Assembly: GCF_014279655.1 (NCBI RefSeq)
Contig: NZ_CP047946.1
Location: 2,170,001 to 2,234,000 of the forward strand
DNA: 64,000 nucleotides
Reading direction: 5' to 3'
Origin: Synechococcus sp. ROS8604
Lineage (GTDB): Bacteria > Cyanobacteriota > Cyanobacteriia > PCC-6307 > Cyanobiaceae
This document shows, piece after piece, positions 19,815-29,628 of the stretch. The notes below the pieces were generated by a model. It saw nothing but the letters and a program-made list of their open reading frames with translations, did no database searches and was not told the DNA's origin. The translations under genes and the position numbers were made by a program. The stretch's first letter is position 1. Each line of letters starts with the position of its first letter.

Positions 19815-20288
19815 TCAAGTCTTTGGTTGATTCTTGGATGTGATTGCAAAACCTCCCAGCTTTTTAGCGGCAATCGGTGCAATAGAAAGTAATTTTTCAA
19901 AATTCGAAAATAGTCTCATAGCAGCCGAGGTGAGAGATAATTGCCTCTCGGCCTCGTCAATAGAAATTTCGTTCAAGTGATCGAGATCTTCTGCAGATAT
20001 CTTATGAAACTTATTTGGCAACAAATTAAGCTGTCTGACCATCTCAACGTGGAAAGACTGATCGAGATCCGGCTTTTCGGTCTGCATGTTACTGATCCAG
20101 ATTCGCAAGACAATATTACTGCATGCTTCCAGATCAAATGGAACGTTCAATGCAGAGGCATCTGCTGATGGTCCTGAGGTAGAACCGCTCCACACTGTCG
20201 CCTTCAGGATGTTCTGGGGGACAATGATGGTTGGGACAGGTCCTTTGTTGGGCACATTACGGCTACATTCTGTGATGACCGCTTTCAA
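19815..20288 (-). CDS. hypothetical protein
   Basis: 157 codons convergent with the propeller gene. The C-terminal 90 residues (MQTEKPDLDQSFHVEM onward) are helix-rich with conserved-looking spacing (SAEDLDHLNEISIDEAERQLS). The N-terminal part lies in a GC-richer stretch and may not be coding, so the start is uncertain; the internal Met near 20087 is an alternative. No family recognised. Confidence 0.4.
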   Translation of the reverse strand: MKAVITECSRNVPNKGPVPTIIVPQNILKATVWSGSTSGPSADASALNVPFDLEACSNIVLRIWISNMQTEKPDLDQSFHVEMVRQLNLLPNKFHKISAEDLDHLNEISIDEAERQLSLTSAAMRLFSNFEKLLSIAPIAAKKLGGFAITSKNQPKT

Positions 20289-20712
20289 GCCGTTGCAAAG
20301 GGATCAAGTAGCCAGGGATCTTGGCCCTTGCATGGGAGATCTGTCATGTGCTTCAGTGTCGATACGATGTGGAGAAATGGAGCACCGCTGTACGGGCACG
20401 CTAGGTCTCCATAGCCAGCCACATTACGGCTATGAAGCGCTTACAGCCCCTCAGCGACGACAGCCTGGAAATGCCGGCTTCCTTACATCTTTGCTGGAGT
20501 TAGAAGTTGGGCCTTACTTATATGTGTAGAATTAAAACTACTCATGTTAGAATTCCTAGGTGATGACCAGATAATTACTTATGATAAGTTGATTCATTAC
20601 GATGAAAATAGTGGACATTACAACGCTGAGGCCTATTGCATAATTCCATCGGCGAGACAATGAATATCTCATGCGTCTAGCTGGATCCATTTCGCATTGA
20701 CATAGGTTTCTC
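20289..20712. other. intergenic region without recognisable gene
   Basis: 420 bp between a weak hypothetical gene and the alpha/beta hydrolase. The first 230 bp are GC-rich and contain short repeats of the type CACATTACGGCTA (20247 and 20422 regions); the rest is AT-rich and probably holds the hydrolase promoter. No gene or RNA is supported. Confidence 0.35.
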
Positions 20713-21624
20713 ATGACATTTAGCTTTTGGCAGTCTTTGAATCGCTGCAAAAATAACCTGCTGAAACCGTCGACGCGAAGATCATCAATACGCCTGCGTC
20801 CAAACATAGCAGTTCAATTTCATAGTGATGTATGCTATGGGCCTGCGCTCATTGCCGCGCATGGAAGCAAGGTCACCCTTGATGCCTATCAACTTTCCTC
20901 TATCTCGGCCAAAGGAACCGTTATCTTTCTGCATGGAGGAGGGCTGAGAAGAGGGTCAAAACGTCATATTCTAGGAAAAGACTTATATTTCAACCATCTA
21001 GGTTATAACTTTATCTCTTGCAACTACCCTCTTTCTGCCGAAGGCACTGGCTCTGTCATAGATGATCAGCTCTTGGCTTTAAGGTCACTTGACCAGTGGG
21101 TCAACTCTGATTTGCCAGTACTTTGTCCAGTTGACCCATCAGCACCAGTCATCTATCTTGGACATTCAGCTGGTTCCTATTTACTCGCATTGGGCCTTTC
21201 CAAGGGTCTATTCTCGAGACTTCACACATCATTTATATTTGTAGACTCTGCGGCCTATGACTTATCTAAGCGTTACCGTGCTGCACGCCAAAATGTAAGA
21301 CTTGAGATAGAACGTTTAGTTGGCCATGATGCCAACACTAACGCCAGCTTGAATGAACTGATAAGCAAATATTCTCCAGTAGAATGCTTATTGAATAGGA
21401 CTGCGCTCGCTCCTAGCGATGTCAAGGGCTGGGCCTACTTTGCAACAACGCAAAAGCGCTTTAGTCATGACAGCTCTTTGATCCTTGCCTCACTTCTAAA
21501 GACTAAGCTGAATATGCAGACAACGGTCAAAGCCTACCCGTTCAGCCATACGGATATATCACAAGAAATTTCCGAACCTAACAGTAAGATTGGTAGAGAT
21601 TTGGCCCAACTACTAAGCAACTAG
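20713..21624 (+). CDS. alpha/beta hydrolase, carboxylesterase-like
   Basis: 303 residues with the HSL/esterase landmarks: oxyanion motif HGGGLRRGSKR near 74, nucleophile elbow GHSAGSYL with Ser near 152, and a late His in PFSHTD near 277. A predicted soluble serine hydrolase. Shared features (HGGxLxRGxKR, GHSAGxYL, a DSxxY segment) make it a paralogue of the lipoprotein hydrolase at 26185-27246. In this locus it could release the acyl chain from a carrier or cleave an ester of the product; the substrate is unknown. Confidence 0.85.
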   Translation: MTFSFWQSLNRCKNNLLKPSTRRSSIRLRPNIAVQFHSDVCYGPALIAAHGSKVTLDAYQLSSISAKGTVIFLHGGGLRRGSKRHILGKDLYFNHLGYNFISCNYPLSAEGTGSVIDDQLLALRSLDQWVNSDLPVLCPVDPSAPVIYLGHSAGSYLLALGLSKGLFSRLHTSFIFVDSAAYDLSKRYRAARQNVRLEIERLVGHDANTNASLNELISKYSPVECLLNRTALAPSDVKGWAYFATTQKRFSHDSSLILASLLKTKLNMQTTVKAYPFSHTDISQEISEPNSKIGRDLAQLLSN

Positions 21625-21688
21625 CTGGAAACTGAATAAACACATAACATGGCCTAGGGCCGAAAGCACATACGACTGAAGGGGATAA

Positions 21689-22198
21689 CTAAGACAAAGG
21701 CTGCATTGCCACTGAAATAATCCACGCATCTTCTACAATACCCTCTCCAGCAAATCTCAGGTCTGCGAAGGCCCCTTTAAAAGAAAATATTCCTCGGTTC
21801 ATCAACGGCTGATCGGCAGGGAAGGTGATGGAAAGTAACCGAAAGTCAGACTGGGCAACAAGACCGCCAAAAAGCTTGAAGCCGGCTTCATAAATTGTCC
21901 AGACACAACAACACAAACCTTCGATGGATACTTGATGGATGGGTGTAGGCATAGGCCAGCGCATGTAAGCGAAAATCGCAGGCCAGTCATGACCTAAGAC
22001 ATGCTCTATATCAAGGCCGAATGCAGACTGTTCAGTAATGCCAACCAGCACAAGTCCTCGGGAATGGGAAACAGATACATTGAGATTACTGAGATCCCGC
22101 TTGCAGAGATAGAGCTTTGGGGGACAGGATGGCGGACCATAAAGTTCTAGGTCAGTTACAGCGATACAATCATGTTGAAGCCACTGAAACAATAACAA
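21689..22198 (-). CDS. 4'-phosphopantetheinyl transferase (Sfp/HetI-like)
   Basis: 169 residues. Motifs of the Sfp superfamily: NVSVSHSRGLVLVGI (CoA-binding), GLDIEHV with Mg-binding Asp63/Glu65, and WTIYEAGFKLFGG with Glu104 and Lys108. The usual WxxKEA has Tyr in place of the first Lys. It transfers phosphopantetheine from CoA to carrier-protein serines, here most likely the synthase ACP and the ACP-sulfotransferase. It is downstream of the KS-AT gene on the same strand and shorter than Sfp (about 220), lacking part of the N-terminal half-domain. Confidence 0.88.
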   Translation of the reverse strand: MLLFQWLQHDCIAVTDLELYGPPSCPPKLYLCKRDLSNLNVSVSHSRGLVLVGITEQSAFGLDIEHVLGHDWPAIFAYMRWPMPTPIHQVSIEGLCCCVWTIYEAGFKLFGGLVAQSDFRLLSITFPADQPLMNRGIFSFKGAFADLRFAGEGIVEDAWIISVAMQPLS

Positions 22199-22351
22199 CT
22201 TACTGGCTAGCCGACTGGTAACGTAATCTGATATTCGTGCAGAATGCCGAAATGTAGAAAGACATCTCTACTCTTGACCAGATAAATAGTGAGCTGAAAG
22301 TTGCTGGCACAGCCTTGTGTCAATTGCCTGTACCAGCAACAATGGCATCGA

Positions 22352-25300
22352 TCAGTCAACCTGATTGAAGATCTGCTTGGACGTGGAATCAGCGTTGGCC
22401 AGGATCGTGAGGATCGTTCGGCTGTGTTCGAGCAGAAGTTGATGTCCCAGCACAGGATCCTGCCGCACAACACCTGGGGCAGGTGACGCGGAGGTGCTGG
22501 GCATGGTCTGGTTGCCAGAGGATGTTAATTCCTCACTGACGGGAGTCGCAGAGTCAACTCCCTGGTCCAAGGTCTGGCCGGAGAACTCATGTCGGTTTCC
22601 GGCAGGTGGAGGCCCGGAGTCCGATGACACGGATGCCAGGAATTCCCGTAGCCCGACTGAGTTGTACTTTGGGATTTCAGAAAGAACGGGGACAGCCGCA
22701 GCAGGCCTAGTCACGGTGGCCAGGCCGGTCCTGTATCGTTCCACGAAGAGACCATCAAGTCCCACCAAATCAAGATCAAGACCAGAAGTCCAGAGAATCG
22801 CTACAGACTGGAGGAAGGCTGTCGTACTGTCTTTTCGCGAGGTGCCCAACGAAACTGCGACAATATCAGAATAGTCAGAAAGCGCTTCTTTAGTGTAGCT
22901 GGTTAGTGTAGTGTTTGGACCTAGTTCTACAAAATACCTTGCACCATCGTTATACATATTTCGAATGGTTTCCTCGTACCTGACAGGATTAAGCCACTGA
23001 TCAATGAAAATCTGAGTTCCTTGCTCATAGTCATTGGGGTAAGGCTGTGTAGTCAGGCAACTGTATATAGTTGCGTGATCTGGTTCGAACTGTATTGAGT
23101 GAGGAAACTCACTGTAGAGCTTGCGATGCGTTTCTGCTCCTTGCTTGAAATAGCGTGTGTGATAAGGACGTGTCAGTGGGGTTGGCAGCAAGGAGCCTCC
23201 AGCAGCAAGCACCTGCTCTTCCAGTTCCTTGCTAAATGCAGCCTCAGAAAAGACAATACGCTGCGAACGACAATTATCGGAAATTAAGGACCACTCAGGC
23301 CGACGTTTGAGGATCTCTTTGAGCTGAGTAGTATCAAGTCCAGAAATGGCAAATGTCGACCCCTTAGGAAATTCATCAATAGAATTCTCATTAGAAAAGA
23401 ATTCATGAATCTGCTTCACCCGAGTCTTTAAGTCGTCTTGATTTTTCATCGTGGCAAGACTTCCTGAAAGCATCACTGCATTTGATTCACCCTGACTATG
23501 CCCAACAACCTGATCTGGTCGCAAGCCTATCCGAGAAGCGATTTCATAGAAAGACATCAGGCAAGCGGCAATGATTTGCGTCGCCGAGTCCTGAGCGTAG
23601 AGGAGCTCCATTCGCTTAACATTGGCGGTTTGAGTACAGCTCAGATCAGCGTTCGGCATACAAGTAACCAAGCCGAGTGGTATGTCACGATCCAGCGCTT
23701 CATCCATAAAATTATACCAATAAGAAAAGAGATCAATATTATTTGTCAGATCACTGAGCATCTCAGGAGCTTGAACTCCTTCACCTGGAACCAGAAATGC
23801 AACTTTACCGCGTGATTTGACGCACTCAGAATAGATGAAATGGCGTCCACGATGACTGGATGTTGAAACATTCCCAGCTAACCAGGTCGAGGCATCCTGC
23901 AGACCTTCTCCGAGTTTCTTGAGAGAAGAAGCAAAAATAACTAGCCTGACCGATACCTCGGAGGACTGATCATGGCCATGAGGGGTGCTGAATAGGACCG
24001 CTTGGTGGATCGCCTCAACATCAATGCCAGCCATCAATTCCTGCAATTCTGAACGGGAGGTTGCCGCTAGAAAGATGGCCCGACCAGTAGTTGTATAGCC
24101 ATGGTGGCGATACTGGAGCATGCCACGGTAGGTTCTTCCAGATGAGTCGTTGTCGGAACTCAGGCCTGCATCATCAGAGGGCGCTTTTGATCCTGAGGCT
24201 GGATATGGGAAAAGGACGCTAGGTGCTGGATTTTCAAGGTTAGGAGCTATAAACTCCTGAAGTATCAAGTGACCATTAATGCCTCCAAAGCCAAACGAAT
24301 TTATGGCGGCAACACGCGGCTTTACTGGAGAATGGAACCAACGTCGAAGTGTGCGGTTGATATAAAAAGGTGTGGAGTGGTCAGCAACAGCCTCCAAGGG
24401 ATCCGGACAAATTGAAGGGGGAATCAATTTGTTCTGAAGTGCGAGTGAGATCTTGATCAGACTGGCCACTCCAGATGCAGGGATCGTATGGCCTATCAGT
24501 GATTTAATAGATCCAATAGCAATAGTGGAAAGACCACGGTGACAATCAGCAAACACTTCAAGCATCGATGAAAGCTCAGTGTTATCTCCATGAGGAATTC
24601 CCGTTGCATGAACTTCGACCAATGAAACATCTGAAGGTTTAATATCACATTTTTCGTACGCCCTCTTCATCGCCGCGACCTGCCCCTGTCGATTGGGGGC
24701 TAAAAGTCCCTCACCTTTTCCATCACTGGCCAAGGCAACCGAGCGAATTACAGAATAGATTGTATCGCCAGACTTTACGGCATCTGACAAGCGTTTCAAG
24801 GCAATAAAGCCTACTCCTTCAGAGAGAAGTGTCCCAGATGCGGACTTCGACATCGGGAATATTCCCTCCTCCGACAAAGCATTAATTGTGCAGAACAATT
24901 GATAAATAGGAAAGTTCATCGTAGCCTGCACACCACCTACCAGCATCAGATCGGCATCACCGGCATCCAGTTGCTTGATTGCATGATCCACAGCAATCAT
25001 GCCTGAAGTGCAGGCACCATCCACAAGATAGTTAGGGCCAAGCAGACCAAGCCTGTTTGCAATCGTTCCGGAGACTACATTGGATATAAGGTTTGGTGAA
25101 ATTGCTGGATCAGCAACCAACTCATAAGTTGAAGAAAGCAGAGAGCGGAGTTGCTTCCTCCGCTCCCCTTTCAAAACTCCACCTACTGAATCCGCAAGAA
25201 CGTCAATGAAATGCTCCATAATCATGCCGTTCATCAGCGCCCCGACGATCCCTCTGTGAGGGTGGTCACCCATGCCGACCACCACACCTGTCCGCTCATG

Positions 25301-25651
25301 GGGAATCCACTCTGGGGCCCGTCCGCGCAAAGCATCTGCCATGGCCTCGGCGGCCACCTGCAGGCAGAGGTACTGGGACGGATCTCCTTCAACGAGATTA
25401 GGAGGAAAAGCAAACCTTAAAGAATCTATCCAACTATCATCAGCTATAGATCCATACTTTTTAGTGTATATCGTGGAATATGATTCTCGTGGATTAGACC
25501 TGTCTTGGTCTTTATTGTAGTAAAATCTGGACCAAGAGTCAGTCATCTCCCTGAGGAGTGACTCTCCGTTAACAAGTGCCTGCCAATATGATGAGGTGTC
25601 CTTAATTCCCGGATATCTGCAAGCCATGCCTACAATTGCGTAGCCCTGCAT
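22352..25651 (-). CDS. ketosynthase-acyltransferase protein
   Basis: 1,099 residues. KS at 1-470 (YAIVGMACRYPG) with the full triad: Cys214 (VDGACTSG), His348 (EVHATG) and His388 (LIGHTIPASG). AT at about 610-930 with GHSQGES Ser719 and a late His in TRPYHTRYF; the first AT glycine motif is GEG rather than GQG. A Pro/Ser-rich tail of about 100 residues has no ACP, so it must act on carriers in trans, presumably the ACP of the large synthase. The arrangement recalls the second KS protein of PUFA and heterocyst-glycolipid synthases (HglC/PfaC-like), but without dehydratases. The ATG at 25651 is directly followed by the KS core. Confidence 0.9.
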   Translation of the reverse strand: MQGYAIVGMACRYPGIKDTSSYWQALVNGESLLREMTDSWSRFYYNKDQDRSNPRESYSTIYTKKYGSIADDSWIDSLRFAFPPNLVEGDPSQYLCLQVAAEAMADALRGRAPEWIPHERTGVVVGMGDHPHRGIVGALMNGMIMEHFIDVLADSVGGVLKGERRKQLRSLLSSTYELVADPAISPNLISNVVSGTIANRLGLLGPNYLVDGACTSGMIAVDHAIKQLDAGDADLMLVGGVQATMNFPIYQLFCTINALSEEGIFPMSKSASGTLLSEGVGFIALKRLSDAVKSGDTIYSVIRSVALASDGKGEGLLAPNRQGQVAAMKRAYEKCDIKPSDVSLVEVHATGIPHGDNTELSSMLEVFADCHRGLSTIAIGSIKSLIGHTIPASGVASLIKISLALQNKLIPPSICPDPLEAVADHSTPFYINRTLRRWFHSPVKPRVAAINSFGFGGINGHLILQEFIAPNLENPAPSVLFPYPASGSKAPSDDAGLSSDNDSSGRTYRGMLQYRHHGYTTTGRAIFLAATSRSELQELMAGIDVEAIHQAVLFSTPHGHDQSSEVSVRLVIFASSLKKLGEGLQDASTWLAGNVSTSSHRGRHFIYSECVKSRGKVAFLVPGEGVQAPEMLSDLTNNIDLFSYWYNFMDEALDRDIPLGLVTCMPNADLSCTQTANVKRMELLYAQDSATQIIAACLMSFYEIASRIGLRPDQVVGHSQGESNAVMLSGSLATMKNQDDLKTRVKQIHEFFSNENSIDEFPKGSTFAISGLDTTQLKEILKRRPEWSLISDNCRSQRIVFSEAAFSKELEEQVLAAGGSLLPTPLTRPYHTRYFKQGAETHRKLYSEFPHSIQFEPDHATIYSCLTTQPYPNDYEQGTQIFIDQWLNPVRYEETIRNMYNDGARYFVELGPNTTLTSYTKEALSDYSDIVAVSLGTSRKDSTTAFLQSVAILWTSGLDLDLVGLDGLFVERYRTGLATVTRPAAAVPVLSEIPKYNSVGLREFLASVSSDSGPPPAGNRHEFSGQTLDQGVDSATPVSEELTSSGNQTMPSTSASPAPGVVRQDPVLGHQLLLEHSRTILTILANADSTSKQIFNQVD

Positions 25652-26184
25652 ATAAGCCCTATCAATTAAACTAGTTTAGCATGAATAAGCGCAGGTGAAA
25701 CTGTGGATTAGATCGCCAACGGATGGAAGAAGCACCTGGCTGAGACGGGGAAAGTGATGCACTGTCAGCCTGGGAATGATCCGATCGAGCCTCACGTTCC
25801 CATCGCCACAGGCTGCGCTTCCATGTGTCGCATCACTGATCCAGCCAAAGTGATCCAGTACTGCCCAACCTGAGCTGATGTAAGACCAGTTGACAGCCAG
25901 GACCATGAATCCAACCTTGGCTCCTTGCTGGGGGCGCAGACCCTCATGCTAAGCGACATTACCCACGCCCACTCCGCACCGATCAGCCCGGGGATCGCCT
26001 GATGACTCAGTTCCCTGACAGGGTGTGCTTGGAGGATGGCCATTAAGCCCACCGGGGACCTTGCAACTGAGGGATTCAGTGATTCCTGCAGAATCAGCAG
26101 ATCTGTTGCGACAGGGTCAGGGATGAGCTGACAAGAGAAATCCACCAAGTGTTCGATCTCATTTGCAGAGACAAGGTATAGAGA
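25652..26184. other. intergenic region without recognisable gene
   Basis: 530 bp between two minus-strand genes. The middle (25790-26150) is GC-richer than the genes beside it; its open frames show no recognisable domain and probably represent decayed foreign sequence. The AT-rich 30 bp next to 25651 should hold the leader of the KS-AT gene. Confidence 0.35.
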
Positions 26185-27246
26185 TCAACGTTTCAGAGCA
26201 GCCAGAATGGCCGCCCCCGTGCTGCTTTCAGGCTCTCCGATACTCTTGTGCATACCTTTATGGTCATATGAATGAGCCGAAAGATAGGCGTTGAAAGCCC
26301 TGCAATCATTGAGTGCACTGGCGAACGACCTGATTTCAGCCTGCTGTTTTTCGGGCCGTTGGGTTGAATACATAATCATCACATCGGTTGGTGATGATTT
26401 CTTCGGGCATGATGTCCTGACAAGCTCAGCAGGGACCCATTCGGCAAGAAGGGAGTTTTTACCCGATCCGCTCATGGCGCTTTGTCCAAAAATAGTGGCC
26501 AGACTGTTTTTGTATCGTCGCACTTTGCCTGTATACCAGTTAGAATCATTTAGAATAAGCTTTTGGTAAGAATCAGCAGTCGCTCGATATCGCGGACTAG
26601 TGGCAGTCAGCGCTGCCAAATATGCTCCAGCTGAATGCCCGATCATGGCAGCACCCTTCATGGTGCATGAAGGTCTGATTTTACTGAGATTGGCTTCAAG
26701 CCATGCCGTGGCGGAAGAAAGCGCAGACATCTGCTGCTCGATCAATCCGTTGACAGGACGTCCATAGACTGGGTAGTTCAGGGAAACAAGACAGAAGCCA
26801 TTGCGATTCATAAGGTCTGGCATGGAACCGACACTTCTTTTATCGCCTCTCATCAGAGATCCTCCATGAACATAAACAAGAGTCGGGCATGGTGAGCCAG
26901 AAGACTGCTTACAGGGAAAAATATCGAGGGTATTACTGCCCGCAGGAGCACCAGGAATCAATGGCGAGTAAGCCGAACCAGTTGTAGACACATTGACTGA
27001 TTTAGACGCTGCAGATTGCCTATTTCCCTGAACGCGACGCTTGAACGACCTTGGCATCGCGCAACCTGCGAGCATGGCCTCCATCAGCAGAAACATGGCC
27101 AGCAGAATCATAGAAAACCTCCATCTGGCTCTGGGCCGGCGGCAACCATTCTCTGGTGACAGAACAGCAGGAATTGCGTCAAACAAAGCAACGGATTGCG
27201 ATTGTTTTCTTTGTTCCAGTTCAATACATGAACATTCGGATTTCAT
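26185..27246 (-). CDS. lipoprotein alpha/beta hydrolase
   Basis: 353 residues from the ATG at 27246; the start is uncertain. A basic stretch (RRPRARWR) precedes a hydrophobic core and the lipobox LAGC (Cys62), indicating a membrane-anchored lipoprotein. The hydrolase domain has HGGSLMRGDKR near 127, GHSAGAYL with Ser205 and a late His region SAHSYDHKG. It is a paralogue of the cytoplasmic hydrolase at 20713-21624. Localisation suggests it processes the lipid after export, or degrades an extracellular ester. The n-region is longer than usual, so a start nearer the lipobox (ATG at 27111) is possible. Confidence 0.75.
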   Translation of the reverse strand: MKSECSCIELEQRKQSQSVALFDAIPAVLSPENGCRRPRARWRFSMILLAMFLLMEAMLAGCAMPRSFKRRVQGNRQSAASKSVNVSTTGSAYSPLIPGAPAGSNTLDIFPCKQSSGSPCPTLVYVHGGSLMRGDKRSVGSMPDLMNRNGFCLVSLNYPVYGRPVNGLIEQQMSALSSATAWLEANLSKIRPSCTMKGAAMIGHSAGAYLAALTATSPRYRATADSYQKLILNDSNWYTGKVRRYKNSLATIFGQSAMSGSGKNSLLAEWVPAELVRTSCPKKSSPTDVMIMYSTQRPEKQQAEIRSFASALNDCRAFNAYLSAHSYDHKGMHKSIGEPESSTGAAILAALKR

Positions 27247-27575
27247 CGTGATTTGACCCGACATGTCGCCTCCATTGATTTCAGTTTTATGAGTACTCGG
27301 CTCAAATACCATCATGTACGAGTGCTTCACTAGGACATCGTACATGGCATGGTGAGAACTTGACAACATATGAGCGAAAGATATTTTCGCGCGAATGGCT
27401 CGGGTTTTCCAGAGTCTCCTTAGCATCGTAAAAACTAAAATCAGCCGCAAATCAATACATAACAGGGAGATGACAATAGACGTAGCGCAATCAACACGCA
27501 GCCGTGAACGTATCAAAATCTAAATTATATTATAAAAGATTTAGGAATGAAAAGGGTTTTCTCTTGGTACAAAGG

Positions 27576-28640
27576 TTATGAGATGCAAACATCATCAAAG
27601 AAATAAATATTTGAACGATCAATTCTAGACGAATAGAAAAGCGTTTGGGAGTAATCTAGATGATGCACAAGCATCGGCACAAGATCATGGTCACGATGCA
27701 CGACTTTGTCGATTGGTACAAATGTAGAACCAAAGTCAGATGAACAATAAATAGAAGTTGTTGTATAATCTAGAGTGAATACACAAAGCCTGTTAGGATG
27801 AGAAAGTTGAGTAGACAAGTCACAATGCTGTGAAGAAGCTAAGACCAAGCCTAATGATGGGTGGACTAAGGCTGACGCAGAAGGAGCAATCGATAATGAA
27901 TTATCAATGGAGAAGAGAGAACGTCCAAGAACAAGAGTAGGCTTAGCTGAGCCCTTACAGGCAAACAGTCTGGATTCAACCCCACAACTTAAAGTTCTGA
28001 TAGAAGAATCATTGGCAATAAGTGCAACGGTATGATCGCTGAGCTCAATAGCATCAACAGGCGACAGGTACGGATAGTGAGATTGAAAGACAGAGATAGC
28101 GTTAGCAATTTTCGAATTACAATTATAATAGGATGATATGAGAGATGCAGCAGTTCTTATAGATAATACATCTCGATAACTATGAAACGGGACACAAACT
28201 GAGGTCAAGGTAGTTTCGTAGAAGGCATTATCATTAAGCAAAGGAGAGCTATTTAAAGTAGACGCACCTGCCAAGTTATCACGAGGCTTGCAAAGTTTAA
28301 GTAATTGATTCCAATGACTAGAATTACAATTAATCTCAGCCTTAGCAACCTTGATGCCCAAAGAAGCGTCATAATGTAAAATATACAACAAAGACTGAAC
28401 ACCTTCAGGCTCGTCAGTTATAAAATAAAGTTGACCATTGAGCGAAGAACCAAGATAAACAAAATGGTAAGGAAGCACAAAGCGAGCATCAGAAAACGAT
28501 GATGTAGAATAGACAATAGTTCGAGATGAAGTCGTAGAAAGAAGAACCCATAGTCCGACTGAATTGATTGACTGATGGACAGCTAATATTTGCTGAGTCT
28601 CGCTGGTCCCTCCAGGGAGGGGAATAGAAAGCAAATTCAT
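27576..28640 (-). CDS. protein of unknown function in sulfotransferase operon
   Basis: 354 residues from the ATG at 28640, four bases after the sulfotransferase stop; an overlapping TTG at 28658 is less likely. Rich in Ser and Leu with repeated beta-strand patterns (GLWVLLSTTSSRTIVY, GQLYFITDEPEGVQSLLY, LCVFTLDYTTTSIYCSS). This would suit a beta-propeller or other all-beta fold, perhaps a diverged relative of the propeller at 18230. No signal peptide, no catalytic motif. It is the last gene of a tight three-gene run. Confidence 0.6.
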   Translation of the reverse strand: MNLLSIPLPGGTSETQQILAVHQSINSVGLWVLLSTTSSRTIVYSTSSFSDARFVLPYHFVYLGSSLNGQLYFITDEPEGVQSLLYILHYDASLGIKVAKAEINCNSSHWNQLLKLCKPRDNLAGASTLNSSPLLNDNAFYETTLTSVCVPFHSYRDVLSIRTAASLISSYYNCNSKIANAISVFQSHYPYLSPVDAIELSDHTVALIANDSSIRTLSCGVESRLFACKGSAKPTLVLGRSLFSIDNSLSIAPSASALVHPSLGLVLASSQHCDLSTQLSHPNRLCVFTLDYTTTSIYCSSDFGSTFVPIDKVVHRDHDLVPMLVHHLDYSQTLFYSSRIDRSNIYFFDDVCIS

Positions 28641-28644
28641 TCGT

Positions 28645-29628
28645 TCAGGCGTAGCCAAGTTGTGCTTCGATATCTAAGACTAATTCAAGGAGTGAGTGAT
28701 TCCAATCTTGTAAACGCGAAATAACTGCCTCGCTACTAGACCTCTCAATATAATAGCGAGTAAAGTTTGATCGATCATTTGAAGTTAGGTAGGTCCTGAC
28801 TTGTTCGAATGAATATTCCTTTCTGCGCATCGGCCTAAATTCAGGATTAGTAATAAATTTTGGATCATTGCCACATGGAGCCATACGAGGTCCAAAGAAG
28901 GCATATGGCGAATTCTCTGGATGGAGCATTTCGTCGATACTTCGTTCGTCAGTCGACACTCCTAACCACTCGCAGATTTGAGGAAGTACTGAATGTGGCT
29001 CAATCAGAATAGACTCACCCTTGACTGTAAGAAAATTGGACGGAGGTATAATGGAACGAAACTTTAATATACTCTTATGAGTAGCATACCACATTAAAGC
29101 ATAGTTATCTTTAACAAGTGGATGTCGGAGACTCTTGCGCTCACCTTGGTTTGAATCACGATGTTCAAAGAACTCCTTAAGTGACTTAGAAGAACCTACG
29201 ACACTCCGAGTAAGATGGATGAATTTGGCTTTGGGATAAAATTTGAAAAGTCTTATCATTCGATCAATGGACCGAGTATTTCCAGGCGATTTCTCAATGC
29301 ATAGCTTGGGATCATGCGCTACACACAAATAATCAAACAATTCCTTAGTAGATAGAGATCTATGATTGGCAAGCCACATCCAAGCACGGCTACAGGCTGC
29401 ACTATCTTGTTTGTTTTCGTGAACCTCTGCAATTGCTCGCAACAGTCCACTAGGAGCATAACGACATTGAGTAATATTAGATTTACTTGAAAGAACATGC
29501 TCAACATTATCGCGCCATAACAGATGTAACTCCGGAAAACAATAAAGCTGGGGATGTTGTCCAATTATAGACGATACAACGGAAGAAAAGGAACGAGGGG
29601 GACTTAACAGGAAGATAGGCTCACTCAT
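28645..29628 (-). CDS. sulfotransferase
   Basis: 327 residues. PAPS-binding P-loop-like motif FLLSPPRSFSSVVSS at residues 6-20, PELHLLWRD behind it, and 3'-phosphate motif FIHLTRSVVGSSKSL near 137. Predicted to transfer sulfate from PAPS to a hydroxyl of a small molecule or lipid. It lacks a carrier domain, unlike the fusion at 16940, so it may act on a free or different position of the product. The start overlaps the upstream stop in ATGAGTGA (8 bases), showing translational coupling. Confidence 0.85.
   Translation of the reverse strand: MSEPIFLLSPPRSFSSVVSSIIGQHPQLYCFPELHLLWRDNVEHVLSSKSNITQCRYAPSGLLRAIAEVHENKQDSAACSRAWMWLANHRSLSTKELFDYLCVAHDPKLCIEKSPGNTRSIDRMIRLFKFYPKAKFIHLTRSVVGSSKSLKEFFEHRDSNQGERKSLRHPLVKDNYALMWYATHKSILKFRSIIPPSNFLTVKGESILIEPHSVLPQICEWLGVSTDERSIDEMLHPENSPYAFFGPRMAPCGNDPKFITNPEFRPMRRKEYSFEQVRTYLTSNDRSNFTRYYIERSSSEAVISRLQDWNHSLLELVLDIEAQLGYA

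Noticed and set aside
20086..20529. 147-codon plus-strand frame
   Set aside because: No recognisable pattern, overlaps a minus-strand candidate, and lies in a decayed-looking GC patch.
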